Source: Gammaproteobacteria bacterium UBA2675
GTDB taxonomy: Bacteria > Pseudomonadota > Gammaproteobacteria > Pseudomonadales > Pseudohongiellaceae
DNA: 64,000 nucleotides
Direction of reading: 5' to 3'
Assembly: GCA_002354805.1 (NCBI GenBank)
Contig: DEMH01000015.1
Location: 62,001-126,000, forward strand
Translations under genes and position numbers: made by a program
Shown: positions 55,526-63,715 of the stretch, piece by piece
Layout of the letters: the number at the start of each line of letters is the position of its first letter
Position numbering within the stretch: the first letter of the stretch is position 1
Notes under the pieces: model-generated
The model's database searches: none
What the model was told of the DNA's origin: nothing
The model's input: only the letters and a program-made list of their open reading frames with translations

Positions 55526-56137
55526 TCAGCCAATATTCCGGAAAAACAGGCGGGTGTACTTGCTGGCCTCGGTTTTCATGGCCATGGCGTCAGGGTCTGT
55601 CAGGTATTCATAGACCATCCCTGTCAGATAGGCCATCAGCGCAACACTTAAAACCTGAGGCTCAACGTCTGCAGCCAGATGGCCATGCTGTTTGGCACGC
55701 TGGAAGTAACGCGAGAACAGTTCGATGCCTTCGCGCCGATTCTTGTTCTGGTATTGGAGGATGCTCAGCATTTCGTCGGAATAGTCACACTTGAGAAAGA
55801 AAATCGTCAGTATTTTGAAACGTCCGACATCGTTCTCGAGGTCTCTGAGTAGATCGGTACTCAGTCGTTCCAGTTGCAAGAGCGGGTGAGGGTGGTCGTT
55901 TTCCAGATCCTCAAGGATGGTGTCGGAAACAGATTGATGCAGCTGTTCGTGCAGAGCAGCAAAAACATCCAGCTTGTTTTTGAAGTGCCAGTAAATTGCG
56001 CCACGGGTGACCTGCGCTCTTATCGCGATATCGTTCAGTGTAGCCTTGGCGACACCTTTCTCGAAGAAAGTATCCACAGCGGCTTCCAGAATCCGCAGTC
56101 TGGTACGCTCAGCCTCTTCTTTGGTCCTGCGTGGCAT
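55526..56137 (-). CDS. TetR/AcrR-family repressor
   Basis: 203 residues. The N-terminal HTH has RLRILEAAVDTFFEKGVAKA and VTRGAIYWHFKNKLDVFAAL, with the recognition helix QVTRGAIYWHF typical of AcrR/TtgR. The C-terminal ligand domain resembles AcrR (LLQLERLSTDLLRDLENDVG). No efflux operon is adjacent, so targets are unclear. A 24-bp palindrome at 56205-56228, in the promoter region, is a likely autoregulatory site. Confidence 0.92.
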   Translation of the reverse strand: MPRRTKEEAERTRLRILEAAVDTFFEKGVAKATLNDIAIRAQVTRGAIYWHFKNKLDVFAALHEQLHQSVSDTILEDLENDHPHPLLQLERLSTDLLRDLENDVGRFKILTIFFLKCDYSDEMLSILQYQNKNRREGIELFSRYFQRAKQHGHLAADVEPQVLSVALMAYLTGMVYEYLTDPDAMAMKTEASKYTRLFFRNIG

Positions 56138-56204
56138 GTTGTATACCTGTACTTGGCACTGAACTGAAGGTTGCGCGCGGCAACCTGAATAACCGGAGAC
56201 AGAT

Positions 56205-56228
56205 TATACATGCAGTCATGAATGTATA
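56205..56228 (-). promoter_or_regulatory. AcrR-like 24-bp operator
   Basis: TATACAT (56205-56211) and ATGTATA (56222-56228) are perfect inverted half-sites with a 10-bp centre that keeps CA and TG at matching positions. It resembles the AcrR box (TACATACA...TGTATGTA) and lies 68 bp before the tetR-family start codon. Confidence 0.65.
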
Positions 56229-56259
56229 GAAGGGTGGGTGCGGTGTCCCGGCAAATGGC

Positions 56260-56296
56260 AAAAAACGGGGTATCGGCCGTAGTAGGCCGATACCCC
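56260..56296 (-). terminator. Intrinsic terminator of the candidate small RNA
   Basis: On the minus strand GGGGTATCGGCC (56285-56296) and GGCCGATACCCC (56267-56278) pair perfectly around a 6-nt loop and are followed by a 6-T run. No protein gene ends near it on that strand, so it must belong to a non-coding transcript or to antisense transcription from the ibpA promoter region. Confidence 0.8.
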
Positions 56297-56383
56297 GACT
56301 GCATCACCGGATCCAGCAGGAAGCGAGGGGCTTTCTCCGGTGTCCGCCTTCCCTGACGACTAGCGTGTACATTCCCTGTACAC
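56260..56383 (-). ncRNA. Candidate small RNA with GGA hairpin and terminator
   Basis: A minus-strand element of about 124 nt with three stem-loops. The first, GTGTACA-GGGAA-TGTACAC (56365-56383), is a perfect 7-bp stem with GGGA in the loop. The second pairs CACCGGA with TCCGGTG (56336-56342 with 56305-56311). The third is a perfect 12-bp stem (56267-56296) followed by TTTTTT, an intrinsic terminator. TATAAA at 56390-56395 is a suitable -10. No reading frame of note lies inside. Five GGA motifs suggest possible CsrA/RsmA binding. Confidence 0.55.
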
Positions 56384-56446
56384 ATTCTGTTTATAGACCA
56401 GCTTTGCTGACTCTGCACAAAATTTACGAAATTTTGCACAGGCTCC

Positions 56447-56475
56447 CTTGAAATTCAAAAAGCTTGACCACAACT
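56447..56475 (+). promoter_or_regulatory. Possible heat-shock (sigma-32) promoter for ibpA
   Basis: CTTGAAA (56447-56453) exactly fits the sigma-32 -35 element. Fourteen bases on, CCACAACT (56468-56475) matches the CCCCATNT -10 at five of eight positions. This would start the transcript near 56482, just before the folded leader. A 19-bp dyad CAAAATTT-ACG-AAATTTTG (56418-56436) lies upstream. Confidence 0.4.
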
Positions 56476-56485
56476 AAGATATTAA

Positions 56486-56577
56486 GGTCAGGGCTCGTAG
56501 AGGCTGACCGGATGTCAGATCTGAGGATGGGCATCATACAAACCAAACTTTATATATTGCTTGATGAGGATATAGCT
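56486..56577 (+). promoter_or_regulatory. ROSE-type RNA thermometer in ibpA leader
   Basis: The leader folds into GGTCAG/CTGACC (56486-56491 with 56504-56509) and a small TCAGATCTGA dyad (56515-56524). Before the start codon, TTGCT (56557-56561) can pair with the AGGA ribosome site (56567-56570) leaving the G bulged, the hallmark of ROSE elements. TATA on each side (56553-56556 and 56571-56574) extends the stem, and the loop is TGATG. Heat should melt this and expose the ribosome site. Confidence 0.72.
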
Positions 56578-57030
56578 ATGAGAACGATTGATTTTGCACC
56601 CCTGTACCGCTCAGCCATTGGTTTTGAGCATATCAGCCAGTTACTCGATTCTGTTGCACAGCGCGAACAGAGTCAGCCCAGTTATCCGCCCTACAATATT
56701 GAGCGGCTGGATAAAGATGAATACCGGATCACCATGGCGGTGGCCGGATTCACCAACGAAGAATTGAACATCGAGTCTGAGCATCAGACTCTCAAGGTCA
56801 AAGGCAATAAGGCGGAAGAGTCCACCGAACGTCAGTACCTGCACCAGGGCATCGCAGCCCGTAACTTCGAAAGGGTCTTCCAGCTTGCCGACCACGTCCG
56901 TGTGATTAGTGCCAACCTGGAAAATGGCCTTCTGCACATTGAGCTGCGCCGTGAGATTCCAGAGGCGCTGAAACCGCGCCAGATCCCGATCTCTGCCAGC
57001 AATGACAAGTTGATCGAGGCAGACAAGTAA
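56578..57030 (+). CDS. ibpA: Small heat-shock protein (Hsp20/IbpA)
   Basis: 150 residues. MRTIDFAPLYRSAIGFEHIS is the standard IbpA start; a frame opening at 56464 would add an unrelated 38 residues from the thermometer leader and is rejected. The alpha-crystallin domain runs from about residue 38 (PPYNIERLDKDEYRITMAVA) to NLENGLLHIELRREIPEA, including GFTNEELNIE and the NGLLHI motif. The C-terminal IPI in RQIPISA is the usual oligomerisation motif. It binds unfolding proteins under heat stress. A terminator follows 42 bp after the stop. Confidence 0.93.
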   Translation: MRTIDFAPLYRSAIGFEHISQLLDSVAQREQSQPSYPPYNIERLDKDEYRITMAVAGFTNEELNIESEHQTLKVKGNKAEESTERQYLHQGIAARNFERVFQLADHVRVISANLENGLLHIELRREIPEALKPRQIPISASNDKLIEADK

Positions 57031-57071
57031 CTCCGCACGGAAGGTTAAATGCTTTAATAGTCGCCATTATC

Positions 57072-57099
57072 AGGCAGCCCTTTGGGCTGCCTTTTTTTT
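57072..57099 (+). terminator. Intrinsic terminator of ibpA
   Basis: AGGCAGCCC (57072-57080) pairs with GGGCTGCCT (57084-57092) around a TTT loop, followed by an 8-T run (57092-57099). Confidence 0.93.
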
Positions 57100-57145
57100 G
57101 TCAGGCAAGTATACTCGGGGCTGATCTGACAATAAGGAAGCGTTT

Positions 57146-58150
57146 ATGCAAGCTGTAGGATATACCGGTACCAACGCCCTCGCGCTGATTGAATGTGAGA
57201 AACCTGAGCCAGGGCCGCATGATGTGCTTGTGCGAGTCAAGGCTATTGCTGTCAACCCGGTAGATACCAAAATTCGCGGGCGGGTGACCCCGCCGGATGA
57301 CCAGCCAAAGATACTCGGCTGGGATGCGGTCGGTGAGGTCGTGGGTGTGGGCAGTGCAGCGACCATGTTCAAACCTGGCGATAGAATCTGGTATGCCGGT
57401 GACGTCAGTCGCGCAGGTTGCAACGCCGAATTTCAGTGCGTGGACGAACGTATCTGCGCTCTGGCACCTAAGTCGCTGAGTGATGTCGAGGCTGCAGCCA
57501 TGCCTCTAACTACGATTACTGCCTGGGAAATGCTGTTTGACCGCCTGCAGATCCCGGAAGGGGAAGCCGCGGCAGACCGGATTCTACTGGTCGTGGGTGC
57601 TGGCGGTGGTGTCGGCTCCATGCTGATACAACTGGCTCGACAATTGACCTCTGCCACTGTTATCGGCACCGCCTCGCGTGCCCAGAGTCGCGAGTGGGTC
57701 AGTCAACTGGGCGCTCATCACGTGCTTGATCACAGCAAACCACTGGCTGCGCAGCTGGAGGCAACCGGGCTCAGGGATGTAACTGATGTCGCCTCGATCA
57801 ATCGCACTGACCAGCATTACGCTGATCTTGTCACAATGCTGCGCCCGCAAGGACGTTTGACACTGATTGACGATCCTGCCGAGCCGCTTGATATCAAACT
57901 GATGAAGCAGAAAAGCCTGTCACTGCACTGGGAGTTCATGTTTACCAGACCGCTGTTCACAACAGCGGATATCAAGGCTCAGCATGTCCTGCTGTCGCGT
58001 GTCGCCGAGCTGGTTGATCAAGGTAAATTAAAAACCACGGTTGGAGAGAATTTTGGAGTCATGAGCCCCGAAAATCTGGAGCGGGCGCATCAGGCCATGA
58101 AAACTGAACACACCGTGGGTAAGGTCGTTCTGCAGGGGCTCGGAAGCTGA
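57146..58150 (+). CDS. Zinc-type alcohol dehydrogenase-like (quinone reductase-like) MDR protein
   Basis: 334 residues of the medium-chain dehydrogenase/reductase family, most like the TIGR02817 group: MQAVGYTGTNALALIECEKP, AIAVNPVDTKIRG, KILGWDAVGEVVGVG, KPGDRIWYAGDVSRAGCNAE. The nucleotide motif is GAGGGVGSM at about residues 152-160. Catalytic zinc ligands are absent, so it likely reduces quinones or activated alkenes with NADPH. AAGGAAGCG precedes the start. Confidence 0.88.
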   Translation: MQAVGYTGTNALALIECEKPEPGPHDVLVRVKAIAVNPVDTKIRGRVTPPDDQPKILGWDAVGEVVGVGSAATMFKPGDRIWYAGDVSRAGCNAEFQCVDERICALAPKSLSDVEAAAMPLTTITAWEMLFDRLQIPEGEAAADRILLVVGAGGGVGSMLIQLARQLTSATVIGTASRAQSREWVSQLGAHHVLDHSKPLAAQLEATGLRDVTDVASINRTDQHYADLVTMLRPQGRLTLIDDPAEPLDIKLMKQKSLSLHWEFMFTRPLFTTADIKAQHVLLSRVAELVDQGKLKTTVGENFGVMSPENLERAHQAMKTEHTVGKVVLQGLGS

Positions 58151-58221
58151 ACAGGGGCCTTTAATTATTCTGTCCATCACCACCAATATTGACTGTTGAT
58201 TCATTTGCGTAGGGAGAATTC

Positions 58222-59178
58222 ATGTCACGCCTGCCCGCTGTACTGAGAGACCTGCCGCTTCCGGTAGTTGGTTCACCACTTTTTATTATCAGCAATCCAA
58301 CCATGCTGATCGAGCAATGCAAAGCCGGGATCATCGGCTCCATGCCTGCCCTGAATGCCCGGCCTGCCGAACAGCTTGAAGACTGGCTGGCAGAAATTAC
58401 AGAAACCCTGGACGATTACAACCAGAAAAACCCCGACAATCCTGCGGCACCTTTTGCGATCAATCAGATCGTGCATCGCAGCAACGACCGGCTGGACCAT
58501 GACATGGCGCTGTGCGAGAAGTACAAAGTGCCCATCATCATTACCAGCCTGGGCGCCCGTGAAGACGTCAATCAGGCAGTGCACGGCTGGGGCGGCATCA
58601 CCCTGCATGATGTCATCAATAATGTGTTTGCACGCAAGGCCATTGATAAGGGCGCCGACGGCCTGATTTGTGTGGCGGCGGGTGCAGGCGGGCACGCCAG
58701 CGTAAAAAGCCCGTTTGCGATGATTCAGGAGGTGCGAGAGTGGTTTGATGGTCCTGTTTTGTTGTCAGGTTCGATTGCCACCGGCGGTGCCATTCTGGCG
58801 GCCCAGGCCATGGGTGCCGACCTGGCTTATATCGGCTCGCCTTTTATTGCGACCCACGAAGCTCGCGCTGTTGATGACTACAAAAAGATGATTGTCGAAA
58901 GCAATTCAGATGACATCGTTTACAGCAATTTTTACACGGGTGTTCATGGCAACTACCTGAAAGGCAGTATTATCAACGCCGGTATGGATCCGGACAATCT
59001 GCCTGAATCGGATCCAAGTAAAATGAATTTTGGTGGTGGCGGTGAAAAACGGGCCTGGCGTGATATCTGGGGCTGTGGTCAGGGTATCGGGGTGGTGCGG
59101 GAAGTTGTATCAACCGCCGAGCTGGTAGCCCGCCTGAAGCGGGAATACCAAGAGGCCCGCTCCAGACTCTGCCAGTAA
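58222..59178 (+). CDS. Nitronate monooxygenase-family FMN protein
   Basis: 318 residues of the nitronate monooxygenase/2-nitropropane dioxygenase TIM-barrel family. The FMN-binding strand signatures are LICVAAGAGGHASVKSPFA, VLLSGSIATGGAILAAQAMG and ADLAYIGSPFIATHEAR. IGSMPALNARPAEQLEDWLA is at the N-terminus. Such enzymes oxidise alkyl nitronates or reduce quinones/enoyl groups. The gene follows the MDR gene by 71 bp and converges with a MaoC gene at a 4-bp gap. Confidence 0.88.
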   Translation: MSRLPAVLRDLPLPVVGSPLFIISNPTMLIEQCKAGIIGSMPALNARPAEQLEDWLAEITETLDDYNQKNPDNPAAPFAINQIVHRSNDRLDHDMALCEKYKVPIIITSLGAREDVNQAVHGWGGITLHDVINNVFARKAIDKGADGLICVAAGAGGHASVKSPFAMIQEVREWFDGPVLLSGSIATGGAILAAQAMGADLAYIGSPFIATHEARAVDDYKKMIVESNSDDIVYSNFYTGVHGNYLKGSIINAGMDPDNLPESDPSKMNFGGGGEKRAWRDIWGCGQGIGVVREVVSTAELVARLKREYQEARSRLCQ

Positions 59179-59182
59179 AGGC

Positions 59183-59767
59183 CTAAAGAACGGCGACGAT
59201 GATCCAGTCTGCAATCAGGGCTGGTTTGTCTTCGCCTTCGATTTCTATGGTTACAGCGTGGCGCAGCAGGTATTCGTTATGGCTGCGCTCCTGAACGCTA
59301 AGTAGTTTGAAACGCCCACGCAGGCGTGAACCAATCCGTACCGGATTAAGGAACCGCACACGATCAAGCCCGTAAATGATGCTTTGCTGCGTCCCTGCAA
59401 TTTTCAGGCTGCCGTAGGTGGCAAAGGTTGGCATCAGCGCCATGACCAGCATGCCATGGGCGATGGTTCCGGCATAACAGGTCTCGCGCGCCGCACGCTG
59501 ACGGTCGACATGAATAAACTGGAAGTCACCGGAAAACTCCGCAAACTGGTTAACCAGGCTCTGCGAAATAAGAAACCAGTTGGTCAAACCTACATCCTGG
59601 CCAATGTAGGCCTGTGCCTGCTCCGGTGTGACGCGAAGGGGAGGAGCTTCACCTATCAGCGTCAGTGATGTGGTTTTTACATAATTGCGGAGCTGCGAAT
59701 CGGTGGTCATCTGGGCAGAGTCGTGCAGATAGTTGCGCAGGTCCTGAAGTGAATCTGTAAGAGACAT
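59183..59767 (-). CDS. MaoC-family hotdog dehydratase
   Basis: 194 residues with a MaoC hydratase signature FAEFSGDFQFIHVDRQRAAR (Asp and His as catalytic pair) and CYAGTIAHGMLVMALMPTFA. RFLNPVRIGSRLRGRFKLLS follows as usual. Likely hydrates an enoyl-CoA. It is downstream of ridA on the same strand, with a terminator between them. Confidence 0.88.
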   Translation of the reverse strand: MSLTDSLQDLRNYLHDSAQMTTDSQLRNYVKTTSLTLIGEAPPLRVTPEQAQAYIGQDVGLTNWFLISQSLVNQFAEFSGDFQFIHVDRQRAARETCYAGTIAHGMLVMALMPTFATYGSLKIAGTQQSIIYGLDRVRFLNPVRIGSRLRGRFKLLSVQERSHNEYLLRHAVTIEIEGEDKPALIADWIIVAVL

Positions 59768-59844
59768 GGTTGTATATTCTCTAGTTCTTATTGTGCGTTA
59801 AACAAACAGCTCAAATGATGCAATCCGCTGGCTGGATTGACACT

Positions 59845-59875
59845 AAAAAGGGAATGCAGCCAATGCCGCATTCCC
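59845..59875 (-). terminator. Intrinsic terminator of the ridA transcript
   Basis: On the minus strand GGGAATGC (59868-59875) pairs with GCATTCCC (59850-59857) over a 10-nt loop, followed by a T run (59845-59849). It lies 35 bp after the exported RidA gene. Confidence 0.75.
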
Positions 59876-59909
59876 CCGATAGTATACGAGTTGTAGCTGA
59901 TTGTAACTA

Positions 59910-60434
59910 TCAGCGGGTTTTTGCTGTAATTACCTCAACTTCAACAAACATCAGTGGTCCAACCAGGCGAGCCACTTCAACGGTGGAGCGGGCAGGCAGT
60001 CGTGGCTGCTCTTCAGTACCCCAGTACATGCGATAGGCTTCCATGAACCCATCGAAGTCCATTTCGCCGCCATTGGCCGGGTCACCCACAAGGAATACGG
60101 TCATCTTAACCACATCGCCCATGCTCAGACCCAGGTTCTCCAGGTTGGCTTTGGTGCGCTCGAAAACACTGATTGCCTGTGTTTTTGTGTCGCCATAATA
60201 TTCCGGTGTGCCGCGCTCGGCATTGGGGTTGGCGGCAGCCGGTGTGACACCACTATGGAAAATGATGGACGCGCCGGGACCCACTTCAACGGCATTGGCG
60301 ATGGGGAAGGTGCCGGGGTTTGGATGGATGATGACATTTTCATCCTGAGCGTTTGTCTGGGTGCTCAACAGGGGCAAGCTGACGGCCAGTGACAGGCCCC
60401 AAAGTGAACGCTTGAATCGGTTGCTTACTGACAT
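59910..60434 (-). CDS. Exported RidA-family protein
   Basis: 174 residues: a signal peptide (about residues 1-29, TQTNA/Q) and a RidA/YjgF domain. The conserved arginine is present in PARSTVEVARLVGP, the segment that in active RidA binds the imine carboxylate. NLGLSMGDVVKMTVFL and EAYRMYWG are also typical. RidA normally clears reactive enamines in the cytoplasm, so export suggests another role. It is 39 bp downstream of the cytochrome c4 gene, in the same operon. Confidence 0.87.
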   Translation of the reverse strand: MSVSNRFKRSLWGLSLAVSLPLLSTQTNAQDENVIIHPNPGTFPIANAVEVGPGASIIFHSGVTPAAANPNAERGTPEYYGDTKTQAISVFERTKANLENLGLSMGDVVKMTVFLVGDPANGGEMDFDGFMEAYRMYWGTEEQPRLPARSTVEVARLVGPLMFVEVEVITAKTR

Positions 60435-60473
60435 TGAAGTTCTCCTGGAAGAAGTCAGATATTACGGGCGTAT

Positions 60474-61109
60474 TCAGCGCCCCAAAGTATTGATGTAACT
60501 GGCGATCTCTTTCATGGCCTGCTCGTCGGGGATGGCGCGGGCCATCAGGGCCATTTGTGAGCCGTAGGTATCGCGCGAGTCGTAGCCGCGATGACCGTTT
60601 TTGAACAGCTCGAGCTGGTTCACGATATACCAGTCGTTCTGACCTGCCAGGGCAGGTGCGTTCATGGCCTCGTTACCTTCTGCGTCGGCACCGTGACAGG
60701 CCGCACAGGGTTGATAAAGTGTCTGTCCACGCTCGGCGTTACCATCGGTGATGGTAATTTCAGCGGGTTTGTATTCCCAGGTCGCAACCCAGTCCAGAAT
60801 GTCTTCTATGCTTTCATCAGTCAGGATTTCAGCCATGGGCTGCATTTCCTGGCCGGGGATATCTTCAGGGTGTGTGCCACGCAGGCCATCCCTGAACAGT
60901 TCCAGCTGCCGCTTCAGATACCAGCGCTCCATACCGGCCAGACGCGGTGCGTCAATGCCCTGGTTGCCCTGGCCATCGGTGCCGTGGCAGGTCAAACAGA
61001 ACCGGTCACTGACTTCAACGCCATCAATGGTGGCTGCCTGTGCAGTCGTACACAGTGCGGCACCCAGCGCCAGACTAACCCAGAATCCTGCTTTTTTAGC
61101 TTTCATCAT
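60474..61109 (-). CDS. Cytochrome c4-like dihaem protein
   Basis: 211 residues with a signal peptide (residues 1-25) and two c-type domains. Haem sites are CLTCH (38-42) and CAACH (135-139), each followed by a conserved LAGM/LAGQ and a methionine-containing segment (PGQEMQPMAEIL and YGSQMALMARAI). It carries electrons in the periplasm, typically to an oxidase. First gene of the operon with exported RidA. Confidence 0.92.
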   Translation of the reverse strand: MMKAKKAGFWVSLALGAALCTTAQAATIDGVEVSDRFCLTCHGTDGQGNQGIDAPRLAGMERWYLKRQLELFRDGLRGTHPEDIPGQEMQPMAEILTDESIEDILDWVATWEYKPAEITITDGNAERGQTLYQPCAACHGADAEGNEAMNAPALAGQNDWYIVNQLELFKNGHRGYDSRDTYGSQMALMARAIPDEQAMKEIASYINTLGR

Positions 61110-61126
61110 GCAAATCCACTCTCGTT

Positions 61127-61157
61127 AAAAAAGGGGACGGAGCACGGCTCCGTCCCC
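61127..61157 (-). terminator. Intrinsic terminator of the TonB receptor gene
   Basis: On the minus strand GGGGACGGAGC (61147-61157) pairs with GCTCCGTCCCC (61133-61143) over a 3-nt loop, followed by a 6-T run (61127-61132). It separates the receptor gene from the cytochrome gene. Confidence 0.9.
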
Positions 61158-61177
61158 CCTTGTGGTCAGCTTAACGC

Positions 61178-63715
61178 TTACAGATTGATCTGTACGCGAC
61201 CATAGATGAACCGTCCGTTCGGGCTGAAGGCACCATCAGTCAGGTAAATATTACTGCTGGTAGCGCTGAAGTCGACAGGACGTACTCTCTCAGGCATGGT
61301 GTTGAACAGGTTGTCTGCACCAAGGATAAAGGTATAGCGGTTATCGTAGGTGTAGGCCACTTCGCCAGAAAAGATGGTCTTGTCGCCTGCCCAGTAGTCA
61401 CGGCTCGGATCAGCACTGCTCGGCACACGGAAGTACTCATCATAGTAGTTCGCCTGCAGAGTGAAACGCCAGTCCTGATAGTTGTGGTTAGCGCGGAAGT
61501 TGATACGGTTTCTTGGTATACCATCTTCCAGGTCAGCCACGTTGGCACGGGTCAGCAGGCCAGGTGTGAACTCCTTAAGCTCCTGCGTCTGGTACGCCCA
61601 TGATGCGTTGAAGCTGGTGGTGCCGGCGTTCTGCCAGTCCATATCCCAGGACGCAACCACTTCCACACCCTCGTTGGTGGTGGACATGTCGTTGGTGTAG
61701 TAGTTGAACGACACGATGCTGCGTGCACCGGAGATACCGGAATCTTCCAGTTCCTGAGCGATCTGCGGCGTAATGTCGAAGGTCGCGGAGTTCAGGATAC
61801 GGTCGTCGATATCGATGCGGTAGTAGTCCACAGACAGGTCAACCGGTCCGATTTCAGCCGTCCAGCCAATGCTGAAGTTGGTTGCTTCTTCTGGTGTCAA
61901 CTCGGTACCACCAAAACGCTGGGAGATCGGGTTGGTTGGTGGAATCTGACCCTGTGTGACCGGAATGGAGTCCACAACACCGGTAGAGATGTTGGAGATG
62001 TTGGCCTGGCCGGGAGACGGAGCACGGAAGCCGGTGCTGACCGTACTACGCAGGTTCATTGTGTCAGTCAGGCGGTAACGGGCACTCAACTTGCCGTTGG
62101 TGGTGTCACCAAAGGTGTTGTAGAAGTCCTCGTAACGAATCGCGGCACCCAGCAGCAGGCGCTCGGTCACGTCAATTTCCATGTCCACGTAGAAGGCCCA
62201 GTTCTTTCGGTCCCACGAACCCTGCTGGTCAGGACCGAAACCCTGGAAGCCGTCAGAACCCACACCGAAGCCCTGGCTGGCATATGGTCCAATGCGGTAG
62301 GCGTCCTGGTCTTCGTTACGTACCTTGAAGATTTCACGACGCCATTCTGCACCGTAGCCAATGTTCAGGTCGGAGTACATGCCAACGTCAAAGCCCTTGA
62401 CCAGGTCGACGTTAACAGTGTTCTCGATCGTGGTGTAGACACCCGGCTCGAATGATGTTGGTGAGTCCGGACCCATGGACGGGTTGACGGTGTTGTAGAT
62501 GAAGTAGGTCATCTCGTTAAAGCCGTTGTTGATGCTGACATCGTAACGAGTGCCGTCATCCAGCTCGCCGCGGATACCTGCCGCGGCCATGGTGTCAACG
62601 TTTCGGCCACCGAAGTCAGGCGTGTAACCGCCCGGGAACCACTCGGCAAATGAGAAACAGTTGGGGTTGGCAGCGCTGGCATCACGAGCGGCCAGCGAGC
62701 TGGTCACACCTGTCTGCGGGTTCACACCACGCGGGATGACCGGACAGCCTACACCGTCGTTGGGAGTCAGGTCAGCAAACAGCTGGTTGGAGCCGCTGGT
62801 GAATACGCCGCTTCGGTTTTCCGGGTTCCGGAAGAAGAAACCGAGCTCAACGTCTTTCTCGCCGTAGCCTGCGAAGGCATAAAGCTCCTGGTTGGCACTC
62901 AGCTGGATACCAGAGTTCATAAAGAAATTTACTATCTCAGAGTCGGGCAGACCCTGGCGCTGGACATTGACTCGCGGTGCGTTGTTGCCAGCGTCGATCA
63001 ATGCCTGCGCGTCACCGCGCTGCACGGAGCGGTCGCTGCGACGCTGGTCAGTCATGTCAAAGCTTAAACTTACGAAGCCGTCAGGGCCCAGCGGCAGGCC
63101 GACGTTACCAGCATAGTAGTTCAGCATGCCGTCGTCAGTTTCGGACAGGCGACCGTGCTTGGCTTCGAAGGTCGCGCCATCACGGTTCTCTTTCAACAGG
63201 AAGTTGATTACACCGGCGATGGCGTCAGAACCGTACTGGGCTGATGCACCGTCACGCAGCACTTCTACCTGGCGCAGGGCAATTGGTGGAATCTGGGCAA
63301 CATCCGGGAAGTGGGTGCCCTGACGGCCAAACTGGATCGCCGCTGAGCGGTGACGACGTTTGCCGTTAACCAGAACAAGCGTATCGTCTGCTGGCAGACC
63401 ACGCAGTGTCGCCGGACGTACCAGCGAGTTGGAGTCGTTGATGTCCTGGACGTCTACGTTAAATGTTGGAATCAGGTTGCGCAGCAGATCGTTCATGTCT
63501 GCGGTACCCTGGTCCTGGAAGTCCTGAGCGGAAAACACGTCGATGGGCGCTGCTGATTCAAGGGCAGTACGCGGTGCACCGCGGGAACCGGTAACCACCA
63601 CTTCTTCGAGCTCCGGAGCCGCTTCCTGGCCGTATGCCAGCTGAGTGCCAGCAGTCAGCGAGCCCAGCAGCACCAGTGACGATGACAGTGTGCAGAGTTT
63701 TAGTGACTTGTTCAT
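61178..63715 (-). CDS. TonB-dependent outer-membrane receptor, 845 aa
   Basis: A signal peptide (about residues 1-29, QLAYG/Q) and TonB-box region LEEVVVTGS (36-44) lead into the plug: LVRPATLRGLPADDTLVLVN and LRQVEVLRDGASAQYGSDAI. The barrel ends with FIYGRVQINL, a typical terminal strand. The plug signatures resemble receptors that carry iron chelates or peptides, but the substrate is unknown. No peptidase or iron-ABC gene is nearby; upstream is the end of another minus-strand gene. Confidence 0.92.
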   Translation of the reverse strand: MNKSLKLCTLSSSLVLLGSLTAGTQLAYGQEAAPELEEVVVTGSRGAPRTALESAAPIDVFSAQDFQDQGTADMNDLLRNLIPTFNVDVQDINDSNSLVRPATLRGLPADDTLVLVNGKRRHRSAAIQFGRQGTHFPDVAQIPPIALRQVEVLRDGASAQYGSDAIAGVINFLLKENRDGATFEAKHGRLSETDDGMLNYYAGNVGLPLGPDGFVSLSFDMTDQRRSDRSVQRGDAQALIDAGNNAPRVNVQRQGLPDSEIVNFFMNSGIQLSANQELYAFAGYGEKDVELGFFFRNPENRSGVFTSGSNQLFADLTPNDGVGCPVIPRGVNPQTGVTSSLAARDASAANPNCFSFAEWFPGGYTPDFGGRNVDTMAAAGIRGELDDGTRYDVSINNGFNEMTYFIYNTVNPSMGPDSPTSFEPGVYTTIENTVNVDLVKGFDVGMYSDLNIGYGAEWRREIFKVRNEDQDAYRIGPYASQGFGVGSDGFQGFGPDQQGSWDRKNWAFYVDMEIDVTERLLLGAAIRYEDFYNTFGDTTNGKLSARYRLTDTMNLRSTVSTGFRAPSPGQANISNISTGVVDSIPVTQGQIPPTNPISQRFGGTELTPEEATNFSIGWTAEIGPVDLSVDYYRIDIDDRILNSATFDITPQIAQELEDSGISGARSIVSFNYYTNDMSTTNEGVEVVASWDMDWQNAGTTSFNASWAYQTQELKEFTPGLLTRANVADLEDGIPRNRINFRANHNYQDWRFTLQANYYDEYFRVPSSADPSRDYWAGDKTIFSGEVAYTYDNRYTFILGADNLFNTMPERVRPVDFSATSSNIYLTDGAFSPNGRFIYGRVQINL

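Noticed and set aside
56365..56383. 19-bp dyad GTGTACA-N5-TGTACAC as a TetR operator
   Set aside because: Possible as DNA, but its place as the first hairpin between a -10 and a terminator fits an RNA element better; the TetR protein has a closer site at 56205.
56464..56577. In-frame extension of ibpA with 38 extra residues
   Set aside because: The stretch is the folded 5' leader; the family start MRTIDFAPLYRSAIGF is at 56578 and is preceded by a ribosome site.
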